A DNA stretch of 64,000 bases from Pedobacter westerhofensis (GTDB lineage: Bacteria > Bacteroidota > Bacteroidia > Sphingobacteriales > Sphingobacteriaceae), in NCBI RefSeq assembly GCF_900182595.1, contig NZ_FXTN01000014.1:1-64000 (forward strand). The letters are read 5' to 3'. Below the pieces are notes generated by a model. The model was given only the letters and a program-made list of their open reading frames with translations. It was not told the DNA's origin and searched no databases. The translations under genes were made by a program, and so were the position numbers. Shown here one piece after another: positions 8,594 to 16,133 of the stretch; position 1 is the stretch's first letter; every line of letters begins with the position of its first letter.

Positions 8594-8681
8594 AATATAT
8601 CATGTGCTTATCAGAGGTTATTTTATTGTATGACTCAGAACTGACGATTGCCTTTTCAGCCTAAGCAGTTGAGAGGTAGTT

Positions 8682-8697
8682 ATGACCTATCGGTCAT
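8682..8697. promoter_or_regulatory. Upstream operator, ATGACC-TATC-GGTCAT
   Basis: A 16-bp site with perfect 6-bp arms, 47 bp (centre to centre) upstream of a second site at 8729-8744. Both have the half-sites of the TetR autoregulatory site at 14479-14494. Confidence 0.65.
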
Positions 8698-8728
8698 TTA
8701 TATGTAAAGTAGTCAATTACCTTCTTAA

Positions 8729-8753
8729 GTGACCGAAAGGTCATTTATATTTG
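8729..8753 (+). promoter_or_regulatory. Operator GTGACC-GAAA-GGTCAT abutting a -7 box
   Basis: The operator (8729-8744, one mismatched end pair) is followed after one base by TATATTTG (8746-8753), an exact -7 element. The hydrolase starts at 8802. The operator-to-box geometry is almost the same as at the TetR gene at 13860. Confidence 0.7.
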
Positions 8754-8801
8754 TATTGTCTTTCATCTTCTGATATGACACAACAACTAAAATAAATAGA
8801 A

Positions 8802-9647
8802 ATGGATAACTACACACATCACACCGCGCCCACACAGTTTGTATCGGGCAATGGTATCAAATTCGCTTATCGCCGGTTTGGGAAAACCGGAACAATTCCG
8901 CTGGTCTTCTTTCAGCACTTCACAGGTACACTCGACAACTGGGATCCGGCAGTGACTGACGGAATTGCGGCAGAGCGCGAGATCATTATTTTTGATAACG
9001 CCGGCATAGCCAGCACAGATGGCGAGGTTGCCAGTACCATCAAAGGTATTGCGGCTACGGCACTCAATTTTATCGACGCGCTGGGCCTGCAGAAAATTGA
9101 TATTTTTGGCTTTTCCATGGGAAGCTTTGTTGCGCAGCAAATCACAGTAGACCGTCCCGGTCTTGTCCACAAACTCATTCTGGTAGGTTCCGGTCCCCGG
9201 GGCGGGGAAGGACTGGCTACGTTTTCAGCAGAAGTATGGGCCATGTTCTCCAAAGAATACGCCCAACCGGACGAACTGCTGCTGGAAACCTTTTTTGCAC
9301 CTACAGAAAGCAGTCAGGCAGCCGGATGGAAATTCCTTGAAAGGATCCGGACAAGGATAGAAGACAGGGATATCAATATCAATGAGAAGGTAGTGCCCGC
9401 ACAATTGGCGGCAATTGCCGAATGGGGAACACCTGCAGAAGGATCCTATGATTACCTGAAAGAAATCCAGATCCCTGTACTGGTAGTAAATGGTAAAAGA
9501 GATGTTCTTTTTCCGACGGTAAATTCATATATCCTGCAACAGCACCTGCCTGATGCCCGTCTTGTAATTTATCCAGACAGCAATCATGCATCACAATCGC
9601 AGTTTACAGAAAATTTTCTCATGCAGGTGAGTGAGTTTTTAAATTAA
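8802..9647 (+). CDS. Alpha/beta hydrolase
   Basis: A 281-residue soluble alpha/beta hydrolase. The strand-turn QHFTGTLDNWDP supplies the oxyanion region, the nucleophile elbow is GFSMGS with Ser105, and the late SNHASQSQF segment carries the likely catalytic His. It looks like the esterase/haloperoxidase-type hydrolases often found under TetR control in Bacteroidota. It is monocistronic: a strong terminator follows at 9670. Two TGACC-N4-GGTCA operators lie upstream, pointing to the TetR protein encoded at 13860 as its repressor, not the nearer TetR at 7971. Confidence 0.85.
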   Translation: MDNYTHHTAPTQFVSGNGIKFAYRRFGKTGTIPLVFFQHFTGTLDNWDPAVTDGIAAEREIIIFDNAGIASTDGEVASTIKGIAATALNFIDALGLQKIDIFGFSMGSFVAQQITVDRPGLVHKLILVGSGPRGGEGLATFSAEVWAMFSKEYAQPDELLLETFFAPTESSQAAGWKFLERIRTRIEDRDININEKVVPAQLAAIAEWGTPAEGSYDYLKEIQIPVLVVNGKRDVLFPTVNSYILQQHLPDARLVIYPDSNHASQSQFTENFLMQVSEFLN

Positions 9648-9669
9648 GCATCAGGTATTTCGGTGAGTA

Positions 9670-9699
9670 GCGTCTTTCCCCCCGGAAAGACGCTTTTTT
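9670..9699 (+). terminator. Rho-independent terminator
   Basis: A perfect 10-bp stem (GCGTCTTTCC / GGAAAGACGC) with a CCCC loop, followed by six T. It ends the hydrolase transcript. Confidence 0.92.
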
Positions 9700-9751
9700 G
9701 CTGTCAGCACTACAAAAATTACCCTGGGAGGACAATTATTCTACTTTTATA

Positions 9752-9783
9752 CATACCACTTGGTATATAATATTTTATTTTTG
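9752..9783 (+). promoter_or_regulatory. Operator CATACC-ACTT-GGTATA and -7 box
   Basis: The third TATACC-N4-GGTATA-like site in the window (9752-9767, one mismatch in the outer pair). An exact -7 box TATTTTTG follows at 9776-9783. It lies about 160 bp upstream of the Tricorn-like gene. Confidence 0.55.
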
Positions 9784-9927
9784 ATCAGCAGAAATTCATG
9801 ATTCTTGTCACATATGAGAATTTGTTGTGTCTTTTGGCTGCAGAGAGATCAAAAAGCTGCATGTAGTTAAATGTGGTCAGTCCTGTGGCCGCTGTTTAAC
9901 TGAACTTAAATCATTAATATTTTTAAA

Positions 9928-12900
9928 TTGAAAAGACTAATTATTTTCTTCGCCATTTTTTGCGTTCAAATCTGTCATGCACAGACCAGCCCATTTATCC
10001 GATGGATGCAGCAGCCCGTACTTTCACCTGATGGCCAGTTTATCACTTTTGGGTATAAGGGCAATATTTATAAGGTTTCCTCATCCGGAGGGACCGCAAA
10101 CCCAATGACGGTTAACAATTCATATAACGGCTATCCTGTTTGGAGCCACGACGGGAGCCGGATAGCTTTTGCTTCTAACCGCTATGGAAATTTTGACGTG
10201 TTTGTCATGCCGGCAACCGGCGGTAATGCTGAGCGCCTCACGTTTGATTCTTCAAAGGATCTTCCATATGATTTTTCTGCAGATGACAGCCAGGTCTACT
10301 TTGGAACTGACCGCCATGATTTCTATACTTCGGTAAGGTATCCAAACGATAATCTGTGGATGAAGCTATATGCTGTTCCCGTAAAAGGCGGACGCAGTCT
10401 GATGATCAATTCTGCTGGTACAGAATCCGTGCATTTTAATAAAAACGGGGATAAATTTCTTTTCCAGGACCGTAAGGGCACCGAAGATCCATGGAGAAAA
10501 CACCACCGGTCGGCTGTGACCCGGGATATATGGTTGTATGATATCAAAACTAAATCGTACAGCAAGGTATCTGATTTTGAGGGCGAAGACCGGGAGCCGG
10601 TTTGGGGTGCAGGGGATAATTTCTATTATCTCAGTGAACGCAACGGCAGTCAGAATTTGTTCCTGTCTTCAGTTCAGCATCCCTCAGAAATCAAACAGCT
10701 CACTAACTTCACAAAAGATCCGGTTCGTAATCTCTCACGGGCAGCCAATGGCCTGATCGCTTTTACTCAAAAAGGTGAGCTATACACCATGCAGGAGGGA
10801 CAGGCGCCGGTTAAAATTAATATTGCTGTAGCGGCTGATTTTAACACCGGACAGATACAAAATATATCCATTAAAGATGGTGCTTCGGAAATGGAAGTAT
10901 CGCCGAATGGCAAAGAAATCGCCCTGGTTGTAAGGGGCGAGATTTATGTAACGGCAATCAATGGCAGCGGTACCAGAAGGATTACAAACACGCCGTACCA
11001 GGAAAATATGGTTGAATTTAGCCCGGACGGCAGGAGCCTGATTTACGCTGCGGAGGAAAATGGTTCATGGGATATCGAAAAAGCATCCTTAAAAAATAAG
11101 AATGAACCCTACTTCTATGCTGCAACTACAATAGCTACAGAACCGCTGATTGCCTCAGTGAAAGATGAGTTCAAAGGTGTTTATTCGCCTGATGGAAAAA
11201 AAATCGCGTACCTGGAAGACCGCAATATACTCAAGGTTTATATTCTGGAGAAGCACACCGCAGTTACTGTTTTAGCTGAGGGCAATAATTATGCTTACCG
11301 CAACGGGGATATCAGTTTTAGCTGGTCGCCAGACAGCCGCTACCTTTTAACTTCGTCTTCTGAAGGACATGCCGGAAATGATAACGTTATTTTGCTTTCT
11401 GCCGATGGCAGCGGAAAGCCTATCAACCTTACGCAGAGCGGATTTGACACTGAGCAGCCGCAATGGGGAATAGGCGGAAAGATGATGTATTATACTTCAA
11501 ATAAAGAGGGTTTAAGAAGTCTCTCGCAGGGGCCAGGTCAGTCTGATATATATGCCACATTTTTTGATCAGGCTTTATTCAACAGTTTTCAGCTCAGTAA
11601 AAATGATCTTTCGCTTCAGGATGAGATGAAAAAACGGGACACTTCTGCTGTGGCTGCTAATTCAAAACCGCAGAAAAAACTTGCTGCAGATTCGGCCCTT
11701 AAGGTAAACCTCAACCTGAATAACCTGGATATCCGGACAATCAAACTTAGTCAGAATTCAGCAGAAATTGCAACCACTATATTATCTGCGGATGGGGAAC
11801 GTCTGTTTTTCCTGGCTAAATATGACAATGCTTTTGACCTTTGGGTTACAGCCCTGCGCAGCCATGACACCAGGAAACTGGCATCTCTGGATGCCGGAAA
11901 TGCAGGGATGGAGCTTAGTAAGGACGGAAAAAGCATTTTTATTTTAGCTGACGGAAAAATCCTGAAGATTGATGCAGAAAGTGGTGTAAAGACTCCTTTG
12001 GCCTTTAATGCGGTGATGGACCTGAATGCGGATGCCGAAAGAAGCTATATTCTAGACCATGCATATCAGCGGATGCTGACAAACTTCTTTGATCCCAAAT
12101 TGCAGGGCGTAGATTTGAAATACTACCATGATGAGTATGCAGGTTTTCTCCCCTACATCAATAATAACTATGATTTCCAGGTTCTGCTGAGTGAGTTTCT
12201 GGGCGAGTTGAACGCTTCACATACCGGCGGAAGATATGCTCCGGTATTCCCTAACGGTGATGAAACTGCCGCCCTTGGATTGCTTTACAATGTGAAACAG
12301 GGAGGCATAGGTTTAAAAGTAGAGGAAGTGATTGCCGGCGGTCCTTTTGACCTGGCAGGTTCGAAGATGCGCAAAGGGAGTGTGATTGACCAGATCAACG
12401 GTGTAGAGATCACAGCAGATGCAGACTGGGCCGCCTTGCTCAACCGCCAAAAAGGGAAATATACGCTGATCGGATTTCATAATCCTGAAACAAATAAAAG
12501 TTACCAGGAAACTGTAAAACCCATCGCAGCCCGTTCGGAGACCAATTTATTGTATAACCGCTGGACCCACCTGATGGAACACCTTACTGACAGCCTTTCT
12601 GGTGGAAAGGTTGGGTATGTTCATATCAGGCAAATGGATGAGGCCAACTTCAGAATTACGATTGATAAGGTGAAAGGTAAAAACAGGGATAAAAAAGCAC
12701 TGATTATTGATTCCCGGTTTAATCCTGGGGGCAACCTGCACAAACAGCTTGTTCAGTTTTTCAGTGAAAAAACCGATATTGTTGCAAGGCCGCAGAGTCA
12801 TCATTATTTTCAGGACGGGCAGCCGGACGGTTCTGCAAAACCAACCTGTGTATTGATGAGTGAAGGGAACTATTCTGACGGATTTAATTTTCCTTATTTG

Positions 12901-13161
12901 TACAAGCGGAAGGGGGTTGGCAAACTGATCGGTGCTCCTGTAGCAGGGACTGGTACAGGCGTGTTTTGGGAGCAGCAGATAGATGATACAATGGTAATCG
13001 GATTCCCTCAGTTAGGTTTGTCATGGATTGGAGAGGAAACCCTGTTTGAAAATCATCAGCTGGAACCCGATATTAAAGTGATTAATGAATACAATTATTT
13101 TTTAAATGGAAAAGACCAGCAGCTGGAAACAGCCGTTAAAGAAATGTTAAAAGCCATATGA
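9928..13161 (+). CDS. Tricorn-like S41 protease with beta-propeller and PDZ domains
   Basis: A 1077-residue exported protease. A signal peptide (cleavage after CHAQ near residue 19) suggests periplasmic location. Residues 30-560 hold TolB/WD40-like propeller repeats (SPDG, SHDGSRIAF, SPDGKKIAYL), then come a core region, a PDZ domain near residues 790-860 and an S41 domain. The Tricorn catalytic set is visible: Ser764-His765 in NASHTGG, nucleophile Ser983 in NYSDG, and Glu1036 or Glu1037. The start is TTG, since no ATG precedes the signal peptide. Tricorn homologues degrade peptides. The next gene overlaps its stop by 4 bp. A TATACC-type operator lies upstream. Confidence 0.9.
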   Translation: MKRLIIFFAIFCVQICHAQTSPFIRWMQQPVLSPDGQFITFGYKGNIYKVSSSGGTANPMTVNNSYNGYPVWSHDGSRIAFASNRYGNFDVFVMPATGGNAERLTFDSSKDLPYDFSADDSQVYFGTDRHDFYTSVRYPNDNLWMKLYAVPVKGGRSLMINSAGTESVHFNKNGDKFLFQDRKGTEDPWRKHHRSAVTRDIWLYDIKTKSYSKVSDFEGEDREPVWGAGDNFYYLSERNGSQNLFLSSVQHPSEIKQLTNFTKDPVRNLSRAANGLIAFTQKGELYTMQEGQAPVKINIAVAADFNTGQIQNISIKDGASEMEVSPNGKEIALVVRGEIYVTAINGSGTRRITNTPYQENMVEFSPDGRSLIYAAEENGSWDIEKASLKNKNEPYFYAATTIATEPLIASVKDEFKGVYSPDGKKIAYLEDRNILKVYILEKHTAVTVLAEGNNYAYRNGDISFSWSPDSRYLLTSSSEGHAGNDNVILLSADGSGKPINLTQSGFDTEQPQWGIGGKMMYYTSNKEGLRSLSQGPGQSDIYATFFDQALFNSFQLSKNDLSLQDEMKKRDTSAVAANSKPQKKLAADSALKVNLNLNNLDIRTIKLSQNSAEIATTILSADGERLFFLAKYDNAFDLWVTALRSHDTRKLASLDAGNAGMELSKDGKSIFILADGKILKIDAESGVKTPLAFNAVMDLNADAERSYILDHAYQRMLTNFFDPKLQGVDLKYYHDEYAGFLPYINNNYDFQVLLSEFLGELNASHTGGRYAPVFPNGDETAALGLLYNVKQGGIGLKVEEVIAGGPFDLAGSKMRKGSVIDQINGVEITADADWAALLNRQKGKYTLIGFHNPETNKSYQETVKPIAARSETNLLYNRWTHLMEHLTDSLSGGKVGYVHIRQMDEANFRITIDKVKGKNRDKKALIIDSRFNPGGNLHKQLVQFFSEKTDIVARPQSHHYFQDGQPDGSAKPTCVLMSEGNYSDGFNFPYLYKRKGVGKLIGAPVAGTGTGVFWEQQIDDTMVIGFPQLGLSWIGEETLFENHQLEPDIKVINEYNYFLNGKDQQLETAVKEMLKAI

Positions 13162-13871
13162 AACATATACTAGATCAGCCTGTGTGGGCTGCACTCGTAA
13201 CAGGTAATAGCAATCTGGCTCAGGGAACTCCTGAGGCTAAATACTTTGATAAGACCATTTCACCCTTTGTGGATGTGGCGCATCATGATACTGCCCATTT
13301 CAAGAACCTGTATGACGCTGTTCCCGGTAACCGGGATGTATGGATGTTTTCCCTGCAGAAAAACCTGGATCTGGGACCATGGAAGGTTGTTGATACGACT
13401 GACACGCTGCAGATGGTTTACAAGGGCCTGCCATCAGAAGCTCAGCCGGCAAAAAAGGTCAACCCGGCAGCCAAACATAGTGAGGAGCTGATCACCCGCC
13501 CACTGCAGGACGCAGATATCCCTGCAATGCTTGCCCTGACTGAACAAACCAAACCCGGACCGTTTGCTGAAAGAACATTCGATTTTGGTCATTTCCAGGG
13601 TATATTCCATAATCATAAATTAGTAGCCATGGCTGGGCAGCGTTTACATCCCGGCGCTTTTGCCGAAATCAGCGGCGTTTGCACGCATCCTGATTTTACG
13701 GGCAGAGGTTTGGCACGACAGCTGATGCAGGACCAGATCAACCGGATATTGCAGAATGATGAAACGCCGTTCCTGCATGTTAGACTCGCAAATCTTAATG
13801 CTGTTAAACTATACCAGCTGATTGGATTTGAAATCAGGGCTCAGCTTTGTGGTTATGTACTAAAGAAGTAG
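13158..13871 (+). CDS. GNAT-family N-acetyltransferase
   Basis: A 237-residue protein whose second half (from about residue 110) is a GNAT domain of the FR47 type. Motif A is CTHPDFTGRGLARQLM, where the R-x-x-G/A loop binds acetyl-CoA, and NAVKLYQLIGFE gives motif B. The N-terminal 100 residues resemble the lead-in region of FR47-like acetyltransferases. The substrate is unknown. The ATG overlaps the stop of the Tricorn-like gene (ATGA), so translation is probably coupled. The 3' end overlaps the convergent TetR gene by 12 bp. Confidence 0.85.
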   Translation: MKHILDQPVWAALVTGNSNLAQGTPEAKYFDKTISPFVDVAHHDTAHFKNLYDAVPGNRDVWMFSLQKNLDLGPWKVVDTTDTLQMVYKGLPSEAQPAKKVNPAAKHSEELITRPLQDADIPAMLALTEQTKPGPFAERTFDFGHFQGIFHNHKLVAMAGQRLHPGAFAEISGVCTHPDFTGRGLARQLMQDQINRILQNDETPFLHVRLANLNAVKLYQLIGFEIRAQLCGYVLKK

Positions 13872-14465
13872 GATACTTTGTTCTTCAATCTCAGCTTTTA
13901 GCATATCCATCAGGATGTTCATTTTGTCGTTGTTGCCTGATACCCTGGAAATGAGTATGCCACCTTCGATCATCGCATAAGTCTTTGTAGCAAAGGCAGC
14001 GGCGTTCCATGTTTTCTTAAACAGGCCGGCTTCCATACCTTCCTCCACGGTGTCCTGGATAAATTTCTGTACATCAACAACGATCTTGCAAACTTTATCC
14101 CGGATGATGGGACTGGTATCATCTGCTTCCATCCCAAAATTCATCATCGGGCATCCGCCTGCGACAGGAGGGTTTAAGGGATCAGACAGGAAATCCAGCA
14201 TTGCAAAGAGCTTCAGTTTTGCATTCTTTTCAGTGTTTACTGCGGCAAGCGTTCTGTCAACAAATGCATTGAGGTTATAATCTACCACACTATAAGAAAG
14301 CTCTTCTTTATTTTCAAAGTGAACATATAAACTTCCTTTGGCCAGCTGGGTAGCTTCCATAATATCACTCATCGAAGTGCCTGCGACACCCTTGGTCATA
14401 AAGATAGGGGCGGCTTTTTCGATAATGAACTGTTTAGTCCGCTCAGCTTTCGTCAGTTTATCCAT
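13860..14465 (-). CDS. TetR/AcrR-family repressor
   Basis: A 201-residue TetR protein with the HTH TKQFIIEKAAPIFMTKGVAGTS...GSLYVHFENKEEL and the GGCPMMNFGMEADD ligand-domain motif, the same subgroup as the TetR at 7971. The start at 14465 lies 3 bp after an exact -7 box TATATTTG (14476-14469, minus strand), paired with TTTG at 14501-14498 over 21 bp, so the mRNA should be leaderless. A perfect palindrome ATGACC-GTAC-GGTCAT fills the promoter spacer and marks autorepression. The same half-sites precede the hydrolase at 8802. Confidence 0.9.
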   Translation of the reverse strand: MDKLTKAERTKQFIIEKAAPIFMTKGVAGTSMSDIMEATQLAKGSLYVHFENKEELSYSVVDYNLNAFVDRTLAAVNTEKNAKLKLFAMLDFLSDPLNPPVAGGCPMMNFGMEADDTSPIIRDKVCKIVVDVQKFIQDTVEEGMEAGLFKKTWNAAAFATKTYAMIEGGILISRVSGNNDKMNILMDMLKAEIEEQSILLL

Positions 14466-14468
14466 ATA

Positions 14469-14501
14469 CAAATATACAATGACCGTACGGTCATTTGCAA
14501 A
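14469..14501 (-). promoter_or_regulatory. Promoter with TetR operator ATGACC-GTAC-GGTCAT
   Basis: Minus-strand promoter: TTTG (14501-14498), 21-bp spacer, TATATTTG (14476-14469). The perfect 16-bp palindrome at 14479-14494 lies inside the spacer, so a bound dimer would exclude RNA polymerase. Confidence 0.75.
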
Positions 14502-14535
14502 TGAGCGCGCTTCTTTGTTGCGATATTGACCTGAG

Positions 14536-14582
14536 ATTGACTGAACATGAAATCTTTTTACTGATTTTCGTGTTCAGTCAAT
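14536..14582. repeat. Long hairpin, 12-bp perfect stem extended to about 17 bp
   Basis: The arms ATTGACTGAACA (14536-14547) and TGTTCAGTCAAT (14571-14582) pair perfectly. Inside them a T-G pair and four more pairs extend the stem. It lies 8 bp after the stop of the dehydrogenase (minus strand) and upstream of the TetR promoter. There is no long T run, so it may be an mRNA 3'-end stabiliser or weak terminator. Confidence 0.6.
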
Positions 14583-14589
14583 TACAGTA

Positions 14590-15333
14590 TTAAAGACCCT
14601 GATTAAACTGTTCCACAGCAGTAAAAGGGTTGCTGAAATAATCATCGCGTTGTTGCCCTGTGTCGCCAACATATATCTCATATAAATTATTTGAGATACC
14701 GTTAAAGATATCATCAGCCACTACGCTTGGCGGAATGCCATTTTCTGCGCCGCCGATTGGCCCGCTTCCTTCGGTATTGATCAGCGAAGGCATCACTTCA
14801 AAGACTTTTACGTTGGTATCTTTTGCCAGTGTCATCCTGAGTGCTACGGTATGCGAATGAAGTGCAGCTTTAGTGTCTGAATATGTAGGTAAAATGATCA
14901 AGGGGTGAAAAGAAACATTAGAAGTAATGTTTACTACTGCAGCTTCTGGCTGTTCCTGCAAAATTGGGAGTAAGGTTTCAGTAAGCCTTACCGGAGCAAA
15001 ATAATTGGTTTCGAATTCAGTTTTTGCTTTATCAAATGCGCCGGCACCTTCACCCAAAGTATATAAAAGGGCACCACCGGCATTATTGATTAGTACGCTC
15101 AGATCGGGAAACTCATTTTTTATTCTGGCAACCAGGGCAGCAATAGCTACTTCATCCGTTACATCGCATACAATGCCGGTAAGGCCCAGTTCTTTGCCTG
15201 CTTTCTCTATTTTTGCTGCATTCCTTCCGGCAATGATGACTGTATTGCCTTCTTCGCTTAAGCGTTTTGCAGTTGCATAACCAATACCAGAGCCACCTCC
15301 GGTTATCAGAATCGTTTTTTTAGTTAAGTTCAT
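14590..15333 (-). CDS. DltE-like short-chain dehydrogenase
   Basis: A 247-residue classical SDR. It has TGGGSGIG at residue 11 for cofactor binding, NNAG at 83-86, Ser138 and the catalytic YSDTK (Tyr151, Lys155). It resembles the DltE-like SDRs of unknown substrate. Upstream, towards the HxlR gene, lie two ACTTG-N7-CAAGT palindromes, so it is probably repressed by the HxlR protein at 15472, which is encoded just upstream on the same strand. Confidence 0.88.
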   Translation of the reverse strand: MNLTKKTILITGGGSGIGYATAKRLSEEGNTVIIAGRNAAKIEKAGKELGLTGIVCDVTDEVAIAALVARIKNEFPDLSVLINNAGGALLYTLGEGAGAFDKAKTEFETNYFAPVRLTETLLPILQEQPEAAVVNITSNVSFHPLIILPTYSDTKAALHSHTVALRMTLAKDTNVKVFEVMPSLINTEGSGPIGGAENGIPPSVVADDIFNGISNNLYEIYVGDTGQQRDDYFSNPFTAVEQFNQGL

Positions 15334-15368
15334 TTTATTCGAGTTTTTGTGTTACAATACCATAATAC

Positions 15369-15430
15369 ATATCACTTGCATATTGCAAGTGTAAAGGTAA
15401 TGCATAATACTTGCAATATGCAAGTGATAT
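15369..15430. promoter_or_regulatory. Twin HxlR operators forming a 22-bp inverted repeat
   Basis: Two 17-bp palindromes, ACTTGCATATTGCAAGT (15374-15390) and ACTTGCAATATGCAAGT (15409-15425), lie 35 bp apart. With their flanks they form an exact inverted repeat of 22 bp (15369-15390 and 15409-15430). Both match the ACTTG-N7-CAAGT site at the other HxlR gene (5472-5488). They control the SDR at 14590. Confidence 0.75.
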
Positions 15431-15471
15431 CAAATAAATTTTTGAATCAACTGTATAACATCGGTTTACCG

Positions 15472-15846
15472 TTATTGGGACTGAGGTTTGCTGAAAAATA
15501 TTGGGGATATATTTTCTGTTTTCATCTGCTCTAAACTCCATTCCATTAGTTCCTTAATAAAGGGAATAAGCTTTCTCCCACGATCTGTAATGGAATATTC
15601 TACCTTGGGAGGTACAACAGGAAACATTTCGCGGTTGATCAAACCATCAGCTTCCAGCTCCTTTAAACTTTGTGTAAGCATCTTGGTGGTAATATCGGCA
15701 ACTGCCCTGCTAAGTTCTCCATACCGCAATACTTTGGCTTCGTACAGGTAATACAAAATACGACCTTTGTATTTACCGCCAATTCTTTTGAACCCATAAT
15801 CGATAGGGCAGCATTTGAATGCTTCAATCTTATTGTCTTTTGCCAT
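15472..15846 (-). CDS. HxlR-family transcriptional regulator
   Basis: A 124-residue HxlR winged-helix protein: KCCPIDYGFKRIGGKYKGRILYYL (shown here only as its family signature), Cys12-Cys13 at the sensor position, and the recognition region TTKMLTQSLKELEADGLI. Two adjacent Cys are unusual compared with the single Cys of the paralogue at 5528. It is divergent from a quinone oxidoreductase at 16134 and upstream of an SDR on its own strand, both typical targets of quinone-sensing HxlR regulators. Confidence 0.9.
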   Translation of the reverse strand: MAKDNKIEAFKCCPIDYGFKRIGGKYKGRILYYLYEAKVLRYGELSRAVADITTKMLTQSLKELEADGLINREMFPVVPPKVEYSITDRGRKLIPFIKELMEWSLEQMKTENISPIFFSKPQSQ

Positions 15847-15858
15847 TTTGTGTTTGAA

Positions 15859-15978
15859 TTATCTCAGCTGATCTTTTATGATTTGTGTTAAGCTCCATCC
15901 GGATCTTGTTATCCAAGCCCTGGCAAAGGTAATTTTTTCCTTGCTTGTGTACAGTGTGTCCATCTGGATACGCGTCAT
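15859..15978 (-). CDS. Possible 39-residue small ORF
   Basis: An ATG at 15978 opens a 39-codon frame ending 12 bp before the HxlR start. It is preceded by an A-rich stretch such as serves for initiation here. The C-terminal half (FARAWITRSGWSLTQIIKDQL) looks like the short helical motif of small AT-region proteins, but there is no clear family. It could be a leader peptide, a remnant or chance. Confidence 0.25.
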   Translation of the reverse strand: MTRIQMDTLYTSKEKITFARAWITRSGWSLTQIIKDQLR

Positions 15979-16061
15979 TTTTTTGTCTACTTTTCTTTTT
16001 AATGGCCGAATAAGATGCTGATAATCAACAATACATTAAAAAAGGTACATATCGCACTAAT

Positions 16062-16073
16062 AAGTACATACTT
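16062..16073. promoter_or_regulatory. Palindrome AAGTA-CA-TACTT upstream of quinone oxidoreductase
   Basis: A short perfect palindrome followed by a second, CTTGT-C-ACAAG (16071-16081), 53-72 bp upstream of the start at 16134. Both resemble HxlR-type half-sites (ACTTG/CAAGT) but the spacing differs from the sites at 15374 and 5472. Confidence 0.35.
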
Positions 16074-16133
16074 GTCACAAGGGAGAAATGAGGATAGGTT
16101 TGTTGCACAGAAAAGAAAATTAAAAGAAAATCA

